A stretch of 14,787 nucleotides of DNA from Methylovorus sp035565335 (GTDB taxonomy: Bacteria > Pseudomonadota > Gammaproteobacteria > Burkholderiales > Methylophilaceae), in the NCBI GenBank assembly GCA_035565335.1, contig DATMSO010000103.1:1-14787 (forward strand), written 5' to 3'. Below, one piece after another: positions 7,565 to 14,092 of the stretch. The notes under the pieces are model-generated. The model ran no database searches, was not told the origin of the DNA, and worked only from the letters and a program-made list of their open reading frames with translations. Within the stretch, counting starts at the first letter, position 1; every line of letters starts with the position of its first letter. Position numbers and translations under genes: made by a program.

Positions 7565-8169
7565 TCCACCCCCGGCATGGCTTGCACGCCATTTTTGAAA
7601 GCATGCTTGACCATATTCATTTCGGTGACGGTATCGGCCTGCTCGATCAGCTCGGGCGGGGCAGCGCGACCAGTGACCACCACATGCTGCATGGCGGGCC
7701 GAGCGGCAATATCGGCCAGCACGTCCGCCACCTCCAGGTAGTGATATTTGAGCACGATATTAAGCTCATCCAGAATCACCACACCGACGCTGCTATCCTG
7801 CAAGGCTTGCTGTGCCTGGGCCCAGCCTTGTTTTGCTGCGGCAATGTCGCGGTCGCGGTTTTGGGTTTCCCAGGTAAACCCTTCGCCCATGACATGCCAG
7901 GTGACATTGGGCTGATGGCGGTAAAACGCTTCTTCACCAGTATCGGAGCGGCCTTTGACGAACTGCACGACAACGGCACGCTGCCCATGCCCCAGGGCGC
8001 GTGCCAGGAGGCCAAAGGCGGCGGTGGATTTGCCTTTGCCATTGCCGGTATTCACCAGCAACAGGCCGCGCTCCACGCGGGCGGATTCGATCTTGGCATC
8101 CACCACGGCTTTTTTGCGCGCCATCCTATCGGCATGGCGCTGGTTCAGCTCCTGGTCTTGCTGAATCAT
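7558..8169 (-). CDS. cobO: Corrinoid adenosyltransferase CobO/BtuR
   Basis: A 203-residue CobA/CobO/BtuR-type ATP:co(I)rrinoid adenosyltransferase. It transfers the 5'-deoxyadenosyl group of ATP to reduced cobalt of cobyrinic acid a,c-diamide or later corrinoids, including salvaged cobalamin. Visible signatures are the unusual P-loop TGNGKGKST at 41-49, the VVVQFVKG strand, the GEGFTWETQ block that closes over the corrin, a Walker-B-like VVILDELN strand, and a C-terminal end in PGVEW. Full family length. The ATG overlaps the stop of btuM copy 1 (ATGA), and the 3' end overlaps cobB by 7 bp, so it is translationally coupled on both sides. Placement directly after an uptake system suits a salvage role. 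Confidence 0.96.
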   Translation of the reverse strand: MIQQDQELNQRHADRMARKKAVVDAKIESARVERGLLLVNTGNGKGKSTAAFGLLARALGHGQRAVVVQFVKGRSDTGEEAFYRHQPNVTWHVMGEGFTWETQNRDRDIAAAKQGWAQAQQALQDSSVGVVILDELNIVLKYHYLEVADVLADIAARPAMQHVVVTGRAAPPELIEQADTVTEMNMVKHAFKNGVQAMPGVEW

Positions 8170-8735
8170 GCGGCTTGCTTGGCATCAGCGCGCACCAGCT
8201 TGATCGCGATATGCACGATGGCGGCGGTGGCGATGTAAAACGCCAGGGTTTGCAGGGAAGATGGGTAGTACTTGGTCAGACGTGGCAGGAATTCGATCAG
8301 CGATGGCTCAGCGTAGCGGCCGGAGAAGAAGTAAAAGCCGCCGCTGGAAAACAGGTGGCAGATGAAGCTGCTGACCAGTACCGCGCCGCTCAGGGTGAAC
8401 AGGGATTTGATGGCAAAGCTGTAGTGCTTGGCAAACCAGCGACCACCCAGCCACAAGCTGCCATACGCCGGCACCAGGAAGGCATACGCCGGGCTGGTGC
8501 AGAAATCACTGCCGCCACTGGCGCTTACCGAGGCAAAGTCCAGCCCGGCTGCCATGCCCATGAACAAGGGAAATACCCACATTGGGCGCAAATAGACGCC
8601 CAGCATGAAAAACACCGCCCAGGATGCACTGGGCAGATGGTTGACGCTGGCAAAGTGATTGCCACGCGTCATGATCATGAGGGCGGCGAGCAGGAGGCCG
8701 ACGATAAGCTGTTGCTGTTTGGTGAGGTTAAGCAT
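8166..8735 (-). CDS. btuM: BtuM-like vitamin B12 membrane transporter, copy 1
   Basis: A 189-residue inner-membrane protein with about six hydrophobic helices. It resembles BtuM, the solitary ECF-type S-component described from Thiobacillus denitrificans, which carries cobalamin across the inner membrane and removes the cyano ligand through a cobalt-binding cysteine. The block SDFCTSPAYAFLVPAYGSLW contains the only N-terminal-half cysteine, Cys79. His27, Asp66 and Tyr84 fall at positions equivalent to those in copy 2 of this window (His26, Asp65, Cys78, Tyr83). The start at 8735 has AGAAGG upstream. A longer frame to 8777 would begin inside the terminator-like hairpin and is rejected. It follows btuB copy 1 after 122 bp and overlaps cobO by 4 bp. 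No ECF ATPase or T-subunit gene is in the window, as expected for a solitary S-component. Confidence 0.82.
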   Translation of the reverse strand: MLNLTKQQQLIVGLLLAALMIMTRGNHFASVNHLPSASWAVFFMLGVYLRPMWVFPLFMGMAAGLDFASVSASGGSDFCTSPAYAFLVPAYGSLWLGGRWFAKHYSFAIKSLFTLSGAVLVSSFICHLFSSGGFYFFSGRYAEPSLIEFLPRLTKYYPSSLQTLAFYIATAAIVHIAIKLVRADAKQAA

Positions 8736-8754
8736 GAGAGATTGCCTTCTGGTT

Positions 8755-8782
8755 AAAGTATTTAAAAAACGGAACATTTCAA
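8755..8782 (-). promoter_or_regulatory. Weak candidate promoter for btuM copy 1
   Basis: Reading the minus strand, TTGAAA (8782-8777) and TACTTT (8760-8755) are separated by 16 bp. They lie in the distal arm and T-tract of the intercistronic hairpin, just before btuM copy 1. The -35 is close to consensus but the -10 is poor, and the start point would leave a very short leader. It could reinitiate transcription beyond the terminator, but it may be a chance match in AT-rich DNA. Confidence 0.25.
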
Positions 8783-8802
8783 TATTTTAAATGAAATGTT
8801 CC
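8761..8802 (-). terminator. Terminator-like hairpin between btuB copy 1 and btuM copy 1
   Basis: A perfect 10-bp inverted repeat, GGAACATTTC (8771-8780) against GAAATGTTCC (8793-8802), with a 12-base AT-rich loop, is followed on the minus strand by GTTTTTTAAA. This has the form of an intrinsic terminator reading in the operon direction, about 55 bp after the btuB stop. The stem has only four G-C pairs, so termination is probably partial. It would make btuB more abundant than the downstream btuM-cobO-cobB-cobN genes. Confidence 0.6.
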
Positions 8803-8857
8803 CTTAACATTGCCTCTTGCATGGCCTATCGTCTGTCCGCTGCTTTTTGCGCCGCTT

Positions 8858-10732
8858 TTACAGGGCAGGCGAGTAGCGCAACGTGACGAACAGATTGGTG
8901 CCAAATGTGCCGTAGTTCTGCGCCAGCTCATAATCACGATCAAACAGATTATTCACGCGCGCATTCAATGACCAATCCTGATTGATGCGGTAATTGGTGA
9001 ACACATTCACCAGGGTATACCCGCTCAGACGCTTGGTATTGGCCACATCATCAAAGCGATGGCCATCGCTTTCGACTTCGCTGCCAAATTGCCAGTCGCC
9101 CCAGGTTTGGGTGACGCCCAGCGCGCCATGCTCCCGGGCGCGGCGCGGCAACCAGTTGCCGGTATCCGCGTCTTCCGCCCGCAAAAAATCGGCGTTGCCA
9201 TATACCTGGGTGCGATCCCAGGTACCGTTGTAGCTCAGGGTCAGGCCTTTGAGATTCGCTTCATTGACATTGAGCGGCGTTAATACGCTGCCAACACGCG
9301 TGTTGACGATCAGATCATCAACCTTGTTTTGATAGTAAATGGCGCCCAGGCGCTGATTGCCCTGACTGTATTGCAGCCCGACTTCGCGGTTTTCTGCCTC
9401 TTCCGGTTTCAGATTGGCATTCCCAACAAAGCCTGATTGCAGCGGGCTATACAGCTGGTTGAAGGTGGGGGCGCTGAAAGCGGTGCCATACGAGGCATGC
9501 GCGCGCCATTGCGGAGTAATCTGGTAGCCATAAGCCAGGCTGCCCGTGGTTTTATCGCCGAACTGGGAGTTCTGATCCAGCCGTGTATTGGCCTGAAATT
9601 GGTGATTGCCTAGTTTGTATTGCCAACCGATAAGATAGGACTGGATGTTGCGCTCGTTCCTGGCGAAGGTGGTGGTACCTTCCACTTTTTGTTCGCGGCG
9701 CTCGGCGGCCAGGCTGAACAACCCGGCAATGGTTGTGAGGTTGTTCTGCCACGCATACTGGGTTTGCGTCGTTTTGAACAAGGAGCGGACTTTCAGGGTA
9801 TTGGCCGTGTTGGGACTGAACGACTCCAGATTATCCTCGCTCTGGCCAACGCTTAAATTGCTCAGCCAGTTATCCGTGAACTGGTTTTTGCTGTAGACCG
9901 AAATAAGGTTCTGGCGACGGTTGCCATAATAATCAAAGCGGTTTGTTGGATTAGCGGCCGGGCTTCTGGAGCCGCCATCATAATGATTGGTGCCTTCATT
10001 GAGCCAGCCTTGTATGCCAAGCTCATGGTTGTCGGTGAAATGCTGGGCCAGCTTCAACGATACATTGCGATTATTGTAACCATCGTCGTCCGGGTTATAG
10101 GTTGCCAGGGTTTTGTTGGCAATGGCAGAAACGCCATTGGTGGAGCTGGCGCCCGCCTGCACGCTGAAGCTGGTATTTTCAACCCTCCCGGCAATGCCCG
10201 CGCTGGCACTGCTGCTGCCATAGGTGCCTAAGCCCAGGCTCGCATTTACCCTAGGCTGGCCTTTGCCGTTTTTGGTAAAAATCTGGATGACGCCGCCAAT
10301 GGCATCCGCGCCATACAAACTGCTGGCGGGGCCGCGCAGGATTTCCACGCGCTCAATCTGATCCAGGGGAATGTTTTCAAGGGCGGTGGTGCCGGTAGTA
10401 GCAGAGCTGACGCGCAGGCCGTCTATCAACACCAGCGTATGCGTGGCATTAGCGCCACGGATATAAACATCGGATGATTTGCCAGTACCGCCATTCTGCG
10501 CGATCTGCACGCCCGGCTGCATGGCCAGCAATTGCACCAGCGAAGTTTGTCCGGCTTGCTGAATCTGATCCTGGGTGATGACGGAAATATCGCCCAGCGC
10601 ATCGCTGACTTTTTGTTCGGTGCGGGCGGCGGTGACGACGATATCGGACAGTGTGGTATCCGCGGCAAGAATAGGGGCGGAATGGGCAAACAAAGGCGCA
10701 AGCGCAATGGCGAGTGCAGAACGGCGAAGCAT
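8858..10732 (-). CDS. btuB: TonB-dependent cobalamin receptor BtuB, copy 1
   Basis: A 624-residue outer-membrane receptor for cobalamin or related corrinoids, powered by TonB. Residues 1-23/24 are a signal peptide, and the TonB box DIVVTA lies at about 30-35. The plug domain contains VYIRGANATHTLVLIDGLRV and VEILRGPASSLYGADAIGG, the usual BtuB/TonB receptor plug signatures. The remaining 450 or so residues are an aromatic, alternating beta-barrel that ends FVTLRYSPAL; the last residue is Leu rather than the common Phe. AAGGA sits eight bases before the ATG at 10732. It is preceded by a cobalamin riboswitch leader, which makes corrinoid the near-certain substrate. Its plug is very similar to copy 2, while the barrels differ more, so the two may prefer different corrinoids. 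Confidence 0.95.
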   Translation of the reverse strand: MLRRSALAIALAPLFAHSAPILAADTTLSDIVVTAARTEQKVSDALGDISVITQDQIQQAGQTSLVQLLAMQPGVQIAQNGGTGKSSDVYIRGANATHTLVLIDGLRVSSATTGTTALENIPLDQIERVEILRGPASSLYGADAIGGVIQIFTKNGKGQPRVNASLGLGTYGSSSASAGIAGRVENTSFSVQAGASSTNGVSAIANKTLATYNPDDDGYNNRNVSLKLAQHFTDNHELGIQGWLNEGTNHYDGGSRSPAANPTNRFDYYGNRRQNLISVYSKNQFTDNWLSNLSVGQSEDNLESFSPNTANTLKVRSLFKTTQTQYAWQNNLTTIAGLFSLAAERREQKVEGTTTFARNERNIQSYLIGWQYKLGNHQFQANTRLDQNSQFGDKTTGSLAYGYQITPQWRAHASYGTAFSAPTFNQLYSPLQSGFVGNANLKPEEAENREVGLQYSQGNQRLGAIYYQNKVDDLIVNTRVGSVLTPLNVNEANLKGLTLSYNGTWDRTQVYGNADFLRAEDADTGNWLPRRAREHGALGVTQTWGDWQFGSEVESDGHRFDDVANTKRLSGYTLVNVFTNYRINQDWSLNARVNNLFDRDYELAQNYGTFGTNLFVTLRYSPAL

Positions 10733-10746
10733 GGAATTTTCCTTAT

Positions 10747-10804
10747 GCTGTTCCCGGCAACGCTTGCGCCTGTGGCGTGGTAATCAAGACAATGAGAGAA
10801 CAGC
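10747..10804 (-). promoter_or_regulatory. Stem abutting the btuB copy 1 ribosome site (riboswitch expression platform)
   Basis: On the minus strand GCTGTTCTC (10804-10796) can pair with GGGAACAGC (10755-10747): nine base pairs with one G-U. The 3' arm ends two bases before the AAGGA ribosome site of btuB. The loop contains a further small GC-rich hairpin. No T-tract follows, so control of translation is more likely than transcription termination. A second small stem, GCTGC with GCAGC around a GGGGTT loop, lies nearer the aptamer (10823-10840). How the stems switch with ligand is inference. Confidence 0.5.
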
Positions 10805-10852
10805 TGAAGCGAGTCTGGTGACGCTGCAACCCCGCAGCAATCCCTTGAATCA

Positions 10853-11031
10853 TCAGGCCGGTCTCCGGGCTCATACGTCTTGTTGATCCGCCTTCCCATG
10901 GCATTTGCCACAGTGGCGTGTAGGATCAACCACACGTAATTACCGTTGCGGGGGCAGCACAGGGTTTGTTGGTTAAAACGCACCTGTTTCCCAGTTTCAC
11001 CTCATCGCAGAATAGCGACTTCGGCACCTGA
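10853..11031 (-). promoter_or_regulatory. Cobalamin riboswitch 1, upstream of btuB copy 1
   Basis: The transcript carries the B12-box (AGCCCGGAGACCGGCCTGA, minus strand, ending at 10853), the core GCTGCCCCCGCAACGGTAA (about 10962-10944), GCCACTG followed by GGGAAGGC, and the 5' segment GGTGAAACTGGGAA. Outer helix P1 can form from TCAGG (11031-11027) and CCTGA (10857-10853). A long arm pairs GTTGATCC with GGATCAAC. The matching arm in riboswitch 2 is GTTCATTC/GAATGAAC, so both sides changed together and pairing was kept. It senses cobalamin (adenosyl- or methyl-/aquo-form not determinable here) and lies 120 bp before btuB, expected to repress btuB and the genes beyond. Confidence 0.97.
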
Positions 11032-11043
11032 ACAACTGAGTGA

Positions 11044-11072
11044 ATTATATGCGATGTCGCCGGAAATAAACA
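11044..11072 (-). promoter_or_regulatory. Promoter for the btuB copy 1 transcript
   Basis: A perfect TATAAT -10 element (minus strand, 11049-11044) lies 12 bp upstream of the aptamer P1 helix and 41 bp after the btuM copy 2 stop. The position 17 bp further up is TGTTTA (11072-11067), a poor -35. The -10 position gives a start point near 11037, immediately before the aptamer, which is what a riboswitch promoter should do. No terminator is visible between btuM copy 2 and this promoter, so read-through from the upstream module is also possible. Confidence 0.6.
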
Positions 11073-11090
11073 GGCGAAAGGGAGGTGAAA

Positions 11091-11654
11091 TTAAAGCGTG
11101 ATACGGCCTGGGGCAGCGATGCGCAATTTGAATATACGCGCAGCCAACCAGCCTATGGCCGCGTAAAGCAATGCATAGCCGACGTAGGGGATGTAGTACT
11201 TGGCGACGCGGACGCTGAATTCGGTAATGGTCAACATTTCCACTTTGTCTGAAAACGCAAACCAGAACGCATTGGACACCACAAACGCAATGCTGGTGGA
11301 TACTAAGGCAAACAGGGCGAATGACCATACGGCAAAGGGTTTATCGCTATCTGCCAGTAATCGGCCCGCGCCCCAGACCAGGCCATACGTGGGAATTAAC
11401 CCCCAGTAGCCGGGTGACATGCAGTAATCCGACACCCCTTGCCAGCCCATGGCATAGCCATCCATGCCAAATGCCGCAATCAGCGCCAGCCCCAGCCAAG
11501 TGGTGTTTGTTATCAGCAATCCGCCCATGAACAGCACAGCCAGCGTCGCATCCGGCACGTAAACCTCGCTGCCGAAATGCTGGATACGGGTGGCGATGAT
11601 CAAGAGGATCAGGATGCTCCCTACCCATAAAGACTGTTTGTCGTGCTGCGGCAT
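11091..11654 (-). CDS. btuM: BtuM-like vitamin B12 membrane transporter, copy 2
   Basis: A 187-residue membrane protein with about six hydrophobic segments, paralogous to btuM copy 1. Shared features in order: a TRxxHF segment near residue 22-27, an LPSA/VPDA block entering helix 2, a lone Asp (Asp65), and SDYCMSPGYWGLIPTYGLVW around Cys78 with Tyr83. In the Thiobacillus BtuM family an invariant cysteine at this place binds cobalt and drives decyanation, so the function is likely inner-membrane cobalamin transport and ligand removal. The ATG at 11654 has a weak GGAG about 11 bases upstream. It lies 98 bp after btuB copy 2 but on the far side of a strong terminator, so it needs read-through or its own promoter. 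Unlike copy 1 it is not coupled to cobO; riboswitch 1 follows it. Confidence 0.8.
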   Translation of the reverse strand: MPQHDKQSLWVGSILILLIIATRIQHFGSEVYVPDATLAVLFMGGLLITNTTWLGLALIAAFGMDGYAMGWQGVSDYCMSPGYWGLIPTYGLVWGAGRLLADSDKPFAVWSFALFALVSTSIAFVVSNAFWFAFSDKVEMLTITEFSVRVAKYYIPYVGYALLYAAIGWLAARIFKLRIAAPGRITL

Positions 11655-11690
11655 TTCGTCAAAACTCCGTTGCTTGGCTTTGTGCTTTGG

Positions 11691-11719
11691 ATTGTAACCT
11701 TAAAACAGCTCGATTTAAA
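11691..11719 (-). promoter_or_regulatory. Candidate promoter for btuM copy 2
   Basis: TTTAAA (minus strand, 11719-11714) and TACAAT (11696-11691) are spaced by exactly 17 bp. They begin in the T-tract of the btuB copy 2 terminator and end 36 bp before the btuM start. Each hexamer has four or five consensus bases. This would explain how btuM is expressed beyond a strong terminator, and such a transcript would escape riboswitch 2. Confidence 0.35.
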
Positions 11720-11747
11720 AAATGGCCCTCATCTGATCGAGGGCCAT
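11717..11747 (-). terminator. Strong intrinsic terminator after btuB copy 2
   Basis: ATGGCCCTC (11722-11730) and GAGGGCCAT (11739-11747) form a perfect nine-base-pair, GC-rich stem with an eight-base loop. On the minus strand it is followed by a run of five to six T then AAATCG. It begins five bases after the btuB TAA stop. This is a textbook Rho-independent terminator in the operon direction and separates btuB copy 2 from btuM copy 2. Confidence 0.88.
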
Positions 11748-11752
11748 GACGG

Positions 11753-13615
11753 TTAATTTGCAGGCGAATAGCGCACGCTAATAAACAGATTTGCTCCTGG
11801 CGTTCCGTAAGGTGGTGCCGTGGGGCTAAAGGTTGTTGCGGTTGTAATCAATGTATAGTCTTTGTCCAGTAGGTTGTTGAGTCTGGCATTCAGTGACCAA
11901 TCATCATTTATTTTGTATTTACCGGTGAGATTAAGCAGTGTGTAACCGGCAAGTACAATTTCGTTTTCAGCATCATTAAAGCGCTTGCCGCTTGCAATAA
12001 CTTCCGTCCCGATTTCAAATTTCCCCCATGTCTGACCCAGCCACAAAGAACCATATTGGCGAGCTCGGCGGGCTATTACTTTTCCTGTGTCTTCGTTGCG
12101 CGGATCCTGGATATCTGCACTGGCACGCAAGTGGAAATTATCTAACCATCCTTCGTAACTGAGCGTGGCACCTTTTATCTTGGCTGAGCCTACGTTGCTG
12201 GGGAAGTCAGTCAGTGTGCCGTTCGTGCCGACGAGCAGGTTTTCAATTTCATTATGATAGGCGGTCAGGCTGATGCGATGATGTCCTTGATCATAAACGA
12301 CCGCAGCCTCGGTATTGCGGGAGGTTTCTGGTTTCAGATTGGGATTGCCCTGATAGGTATAGCCGAATCCGTAATCCTGAAATGGAAGATACAAATCGTT
12401 AAAAGTGGGTGCGCGGAACGCGGTGCCGAAGCTGCCATTGACGCGCCAATTGTCGTTTAGGCGATAGCCGTAGCCAATATTTCCGGTCGTGTGTTCGCCA
12501 AATTGTGAATTGTTATCCCGGCGCATGCCAAACTTGAAGGCGTGGGCATTCTTCTCCAGAAGATAACTGGCGAGATAACCATTGTTAAAGCGTTTATCGA
12601 CTATGTAATTACCATTGCCATCAACTTTATCTTCCAGGCGGTCGTACGCAAGAGTAAGGGTTCCAAGGGGCAAGTTCAGATCATTCTGCCAGTAATGCTG
12701 ACGTTGTTTGGTCCGCAGCGAGCTAACGCCAAAGCTGCCTATACTGTAAAGATCATCCTGGCTCTCGCCGATGCGAACCTGACTTTTCCAGTAATCCGTG
12801 ATGCTATCTTTACTGAACAAACTGATGCTTTGCTGGCGCATGTCTTGATAGCCGGGGAAATTGTTACCATCAATATCGTAATGGCCGTTCGAGGTATAAA
12901 CCTGAGCGCCGATCTCATGACCCTCGGCCAATTTGTGGCTTATGTTGCCGTTAAAACTCAGATTGCGAAACGCGTCGTGATCCTGATCCAGACCGGACTG
13001 TGTTCTGAGCGAGGAAATACCATCGGTGGTCAGGGATGCCACGCTCGCAGCATAGCGCGTATCCCCTGTTGAGCCGCTCAATGCGGCAGACGCTTGTTGT
13101 GTATTGTTGCTGCCGTAGCCGACAGAGGCGGACAGGCGAGGCTCCCCTTTGCCGTGGCGGGTGAAGATTTGAATGACGCCGCCAATGGCATCTGCACCGT
13201 ACAGGCTGGATGCCGGACCGCGCACGATTTCAATCCGTTCAATTTGCTCGGGTAGTATCTGACTTAATGCTGTCGTGCCCGTGGTCGCTGAACTCACGCG
13301 CATGCCATCAATCAGCACGACGACGGCTTGTGAGCCAGTGCCACGCAGGTGGAGATTGCTGGTGGCTCCCAGCCCGCCGTTGGATTCGATTTGAATGCCG
13401 GGTTGGGTGCTGAGAAGCTCTGCAAGGCTGGATTGGCCTGCACGCTCGATTTCTTCCCGTGTAATGACGCTGACATCTGCTAATACGCTGTCCCGCGATT
13501 CGGAAACGCGACTTGCGGTAACCACAATTTCATTCGTGTAGATCGACGTCCCGTCCGCTTGTGCCGCCGTTGAAAAAAGGACGCCAATGGCGCTTGCCAG
13601 GATGGTTTTGTTCAT
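11753..13615 (-). CDS. btuB: TonB-dependent cobalamin receptor BtuB, copy 2
   Basis: A 620-residue outer-membrane receptor. Signal peptide at residues 1-20 (cut after AQA), TonB box EIVVTA at 29-34, plug domain with VVLIDGMRVSSATTGTTAL and IEIVRGPASSLYGADAIGG, then a barrel ending FISVRYSPAN. The plug is close to copy 1, including the SSATTGTTAL stretch, but the barrel differs in many loops. The start at 13615 is chosen because it opens directly on a signal peptide and has AAAGGGG five bases upstream; the frame stays open to 13747 through the leader, but those extra 44 residues are not protein-like. It is the first gene of the first riboswitch-controlled unit and is followed at once by a strong terminator. 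Its DNA appears more AT-rich than copy 1, hinting at a different history. Confidence 0.94.
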   Translation of the reverse strand: MNKTILASAIGVLFSTAAQADGTSIYTNEIVVTASRVSESRDSVLADVSVITREEIERAGQSSLAELLSTQPGIQIESNGGLGATSNLHLRGTGSQAVVVLIDGMRVSSATTGTTALSQILPEQIERIEIVRGPASSLYGADAIGGVIQIFTRHGKGEPRLSASVGYGSNNTQQASAALSGSTGDTRYAASVASLTTDGISSLRTQSGLDQDHDAFRNLSFNGNISHKLAEGHEIGAQVYTSNGHYDIDGNNFPGYQDMRQQSISLFSKDSITDYWKSQVRIGESQDDLYSIGSFGVSSLRTKQRQHYWQNDLNLPLGTLTLAYDRLEDKVDGNGNYIVDKRFNNGYLASYLLEKNAHAFKFGMRRDNNSQFGEHTTGNIGYGYRLNDNWRVNGSFGTAFRAPTFNDLYLPFQDYGFGYTYQGNPNLKPETSRNTEAAVVYDQGHHRISLTAYHNEIENLLVGTNGTLTDFPSNVGSAKIKGATLSYEGWLDNFHLRASADIQDPRNEDTGKVIARRARQYGSLWLGQTWGKFEIGTEVIASGKRFNDAENEIVLAGYTLLNLTGKYKINDDWSLNARLNNLLDKDYTLITTATTFSPTAPPYGTPGANLFISVRYSPAN

Positions 13616-13620
13616 GAATA

Positions 13621-13663
13621 CCCCTTTGTTGCATGCGACCCCGCATGCGAGAAATAAAAAGGG
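13621..13663 (-). promoter_or_regulatory. Potential Shine-Dalgarno-sequestering structure before btuB copy 2
   Basis: The ribosome site AAAGGGG (minus strand, 13627-13621) is complementary over six bases to CCCTTT (13663-13658). The two arms enclose a compact hairpin, GCATGC (13648-13643) with GCATGC (13636-13631) around a GGGGTC loop. Together this could hide the ribosome site in the ligand-bound state. No T-tract is present, so translational control is favoured. Visible complementarity only; the switching mechanism is inferred. Confidence 0.5.
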
Positions 13664-13772
13664 AATACCGTGAGGATGGTCTGAGAACTCTCCGAAACGA
13701 AGGCGCAATAGGAATAATAATGTGCGACTCGCTGCGAAAACCGTCACCCCGCGGTATTGCCTGCTTGTGCGC

Positions 13773-13966
13773 TATCGGGCCGGTCTCCGGGCTTATACGT
13801 CTTGTTCATTCGCCTTCCCATGCAGTTGCACAGTGGCTTGTTGAATGAACCGCACGTAATTACCGTTGCGGGGGCAGCACAGGAATGGTTGTTCGATACA
13901 TCGTCAACGCACCTGTTTCCCAGTTTCACCCGGTTTGCAGAGCTGCAAATCGGGCACCTGATAACG
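13773..13966 (-). promoter_or_regulatory. Cobalamin riboswitch 2, upstream of btuB copy 2
   Basis: This carries the same diagnostic elements as riboswitch 1: the B12-box AAGCCCGGAGACCGGCCCGA near the 3' end, the GCTGCCCCCGCAACGGTAA core (about 13877-13859), GCCACTG and GGGAAGGC, and GGTGAAACTGGGAA at the 5' side. P1 can form from TATCAGG and CCCGATA with one mismatch. The peripheral arm is GTTCATTC with GAATGAAC, compensatory to riboswitch 1. A further 158 bases separate the aptamer from the btuB ATG; no strong intrinsic terminator is visible in that stretch. Expected to lower expression of btuB copy 2 when cobalamin is plentiful. Confidence 0.97.
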
Positions 13967-13974
13967 TGAATAGG

Positions 13975-14003
13975 ATTATACGTGATGCAAAAAATTTCAC
14001 CAA
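13975..14003 (-). promoter_or_regulatory. Promoter for the btuB copy 2 transcript
   Basis: TTGGTG (minus strand, 14003-13998) and a perfect TATAAT (13980-13975) are separated by 17 bp. The predicted start point near 13968 is at the first bases of the aptamer P1 helix. This is the best sigma-70-type promoter in the window and gives a leader of about 350 bases. It is divergent from the zapB-zapA unit. Confidence 0.8.
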
Positions 14004-14056
14004 AGTGAGATTAAATCTTAACGTGTTGTAATACTTTCAAAATTGGTCGTTAGCAG

Positions 14057-14086
14057 TTGACCATGCAAGCTTTTTACAATTATAGT
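14057..14086 (+). promoter_or_regulatory. Candidate promoter for zapB-zapA
   Basis: TTGACC (14057-14062) and TATAGT (14081-14086) are separated by 18 bp and each has one mismatch to the sigma-70 consensus. The predicted start point lies at about 14093, which is the preferred ATG of zapB, so the message could be nearly leaderless. Alternatively transcription starts further upstream and this match is incidental. Confidence 0.45.
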
Positions 14087-14092
14087 GCCGAT

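Noticed and set aside
8736..8777. A 14-residue N-terminal extension of btuM copy 1
   Set aside because: It would start inside the terminator-like hairpin. The ATG at 8735 has a ribosome site and gives the same N-terminal spacing as copy 2.
10426..10983. A minus-strand frame of 185 residues across riboswitch 1 and the btuB start
   Set aside because: It crosses the conserved aptamer and is out of frame with btuB; the RNA structure explains the conservation.
13616..13747. A 44-residue N-terminal extension of btuB copy 2
   Set aside because: It runs through the riboswitch expression platform. The ATG at 13615 has a good ribosome site and starts a clean signal peptide.
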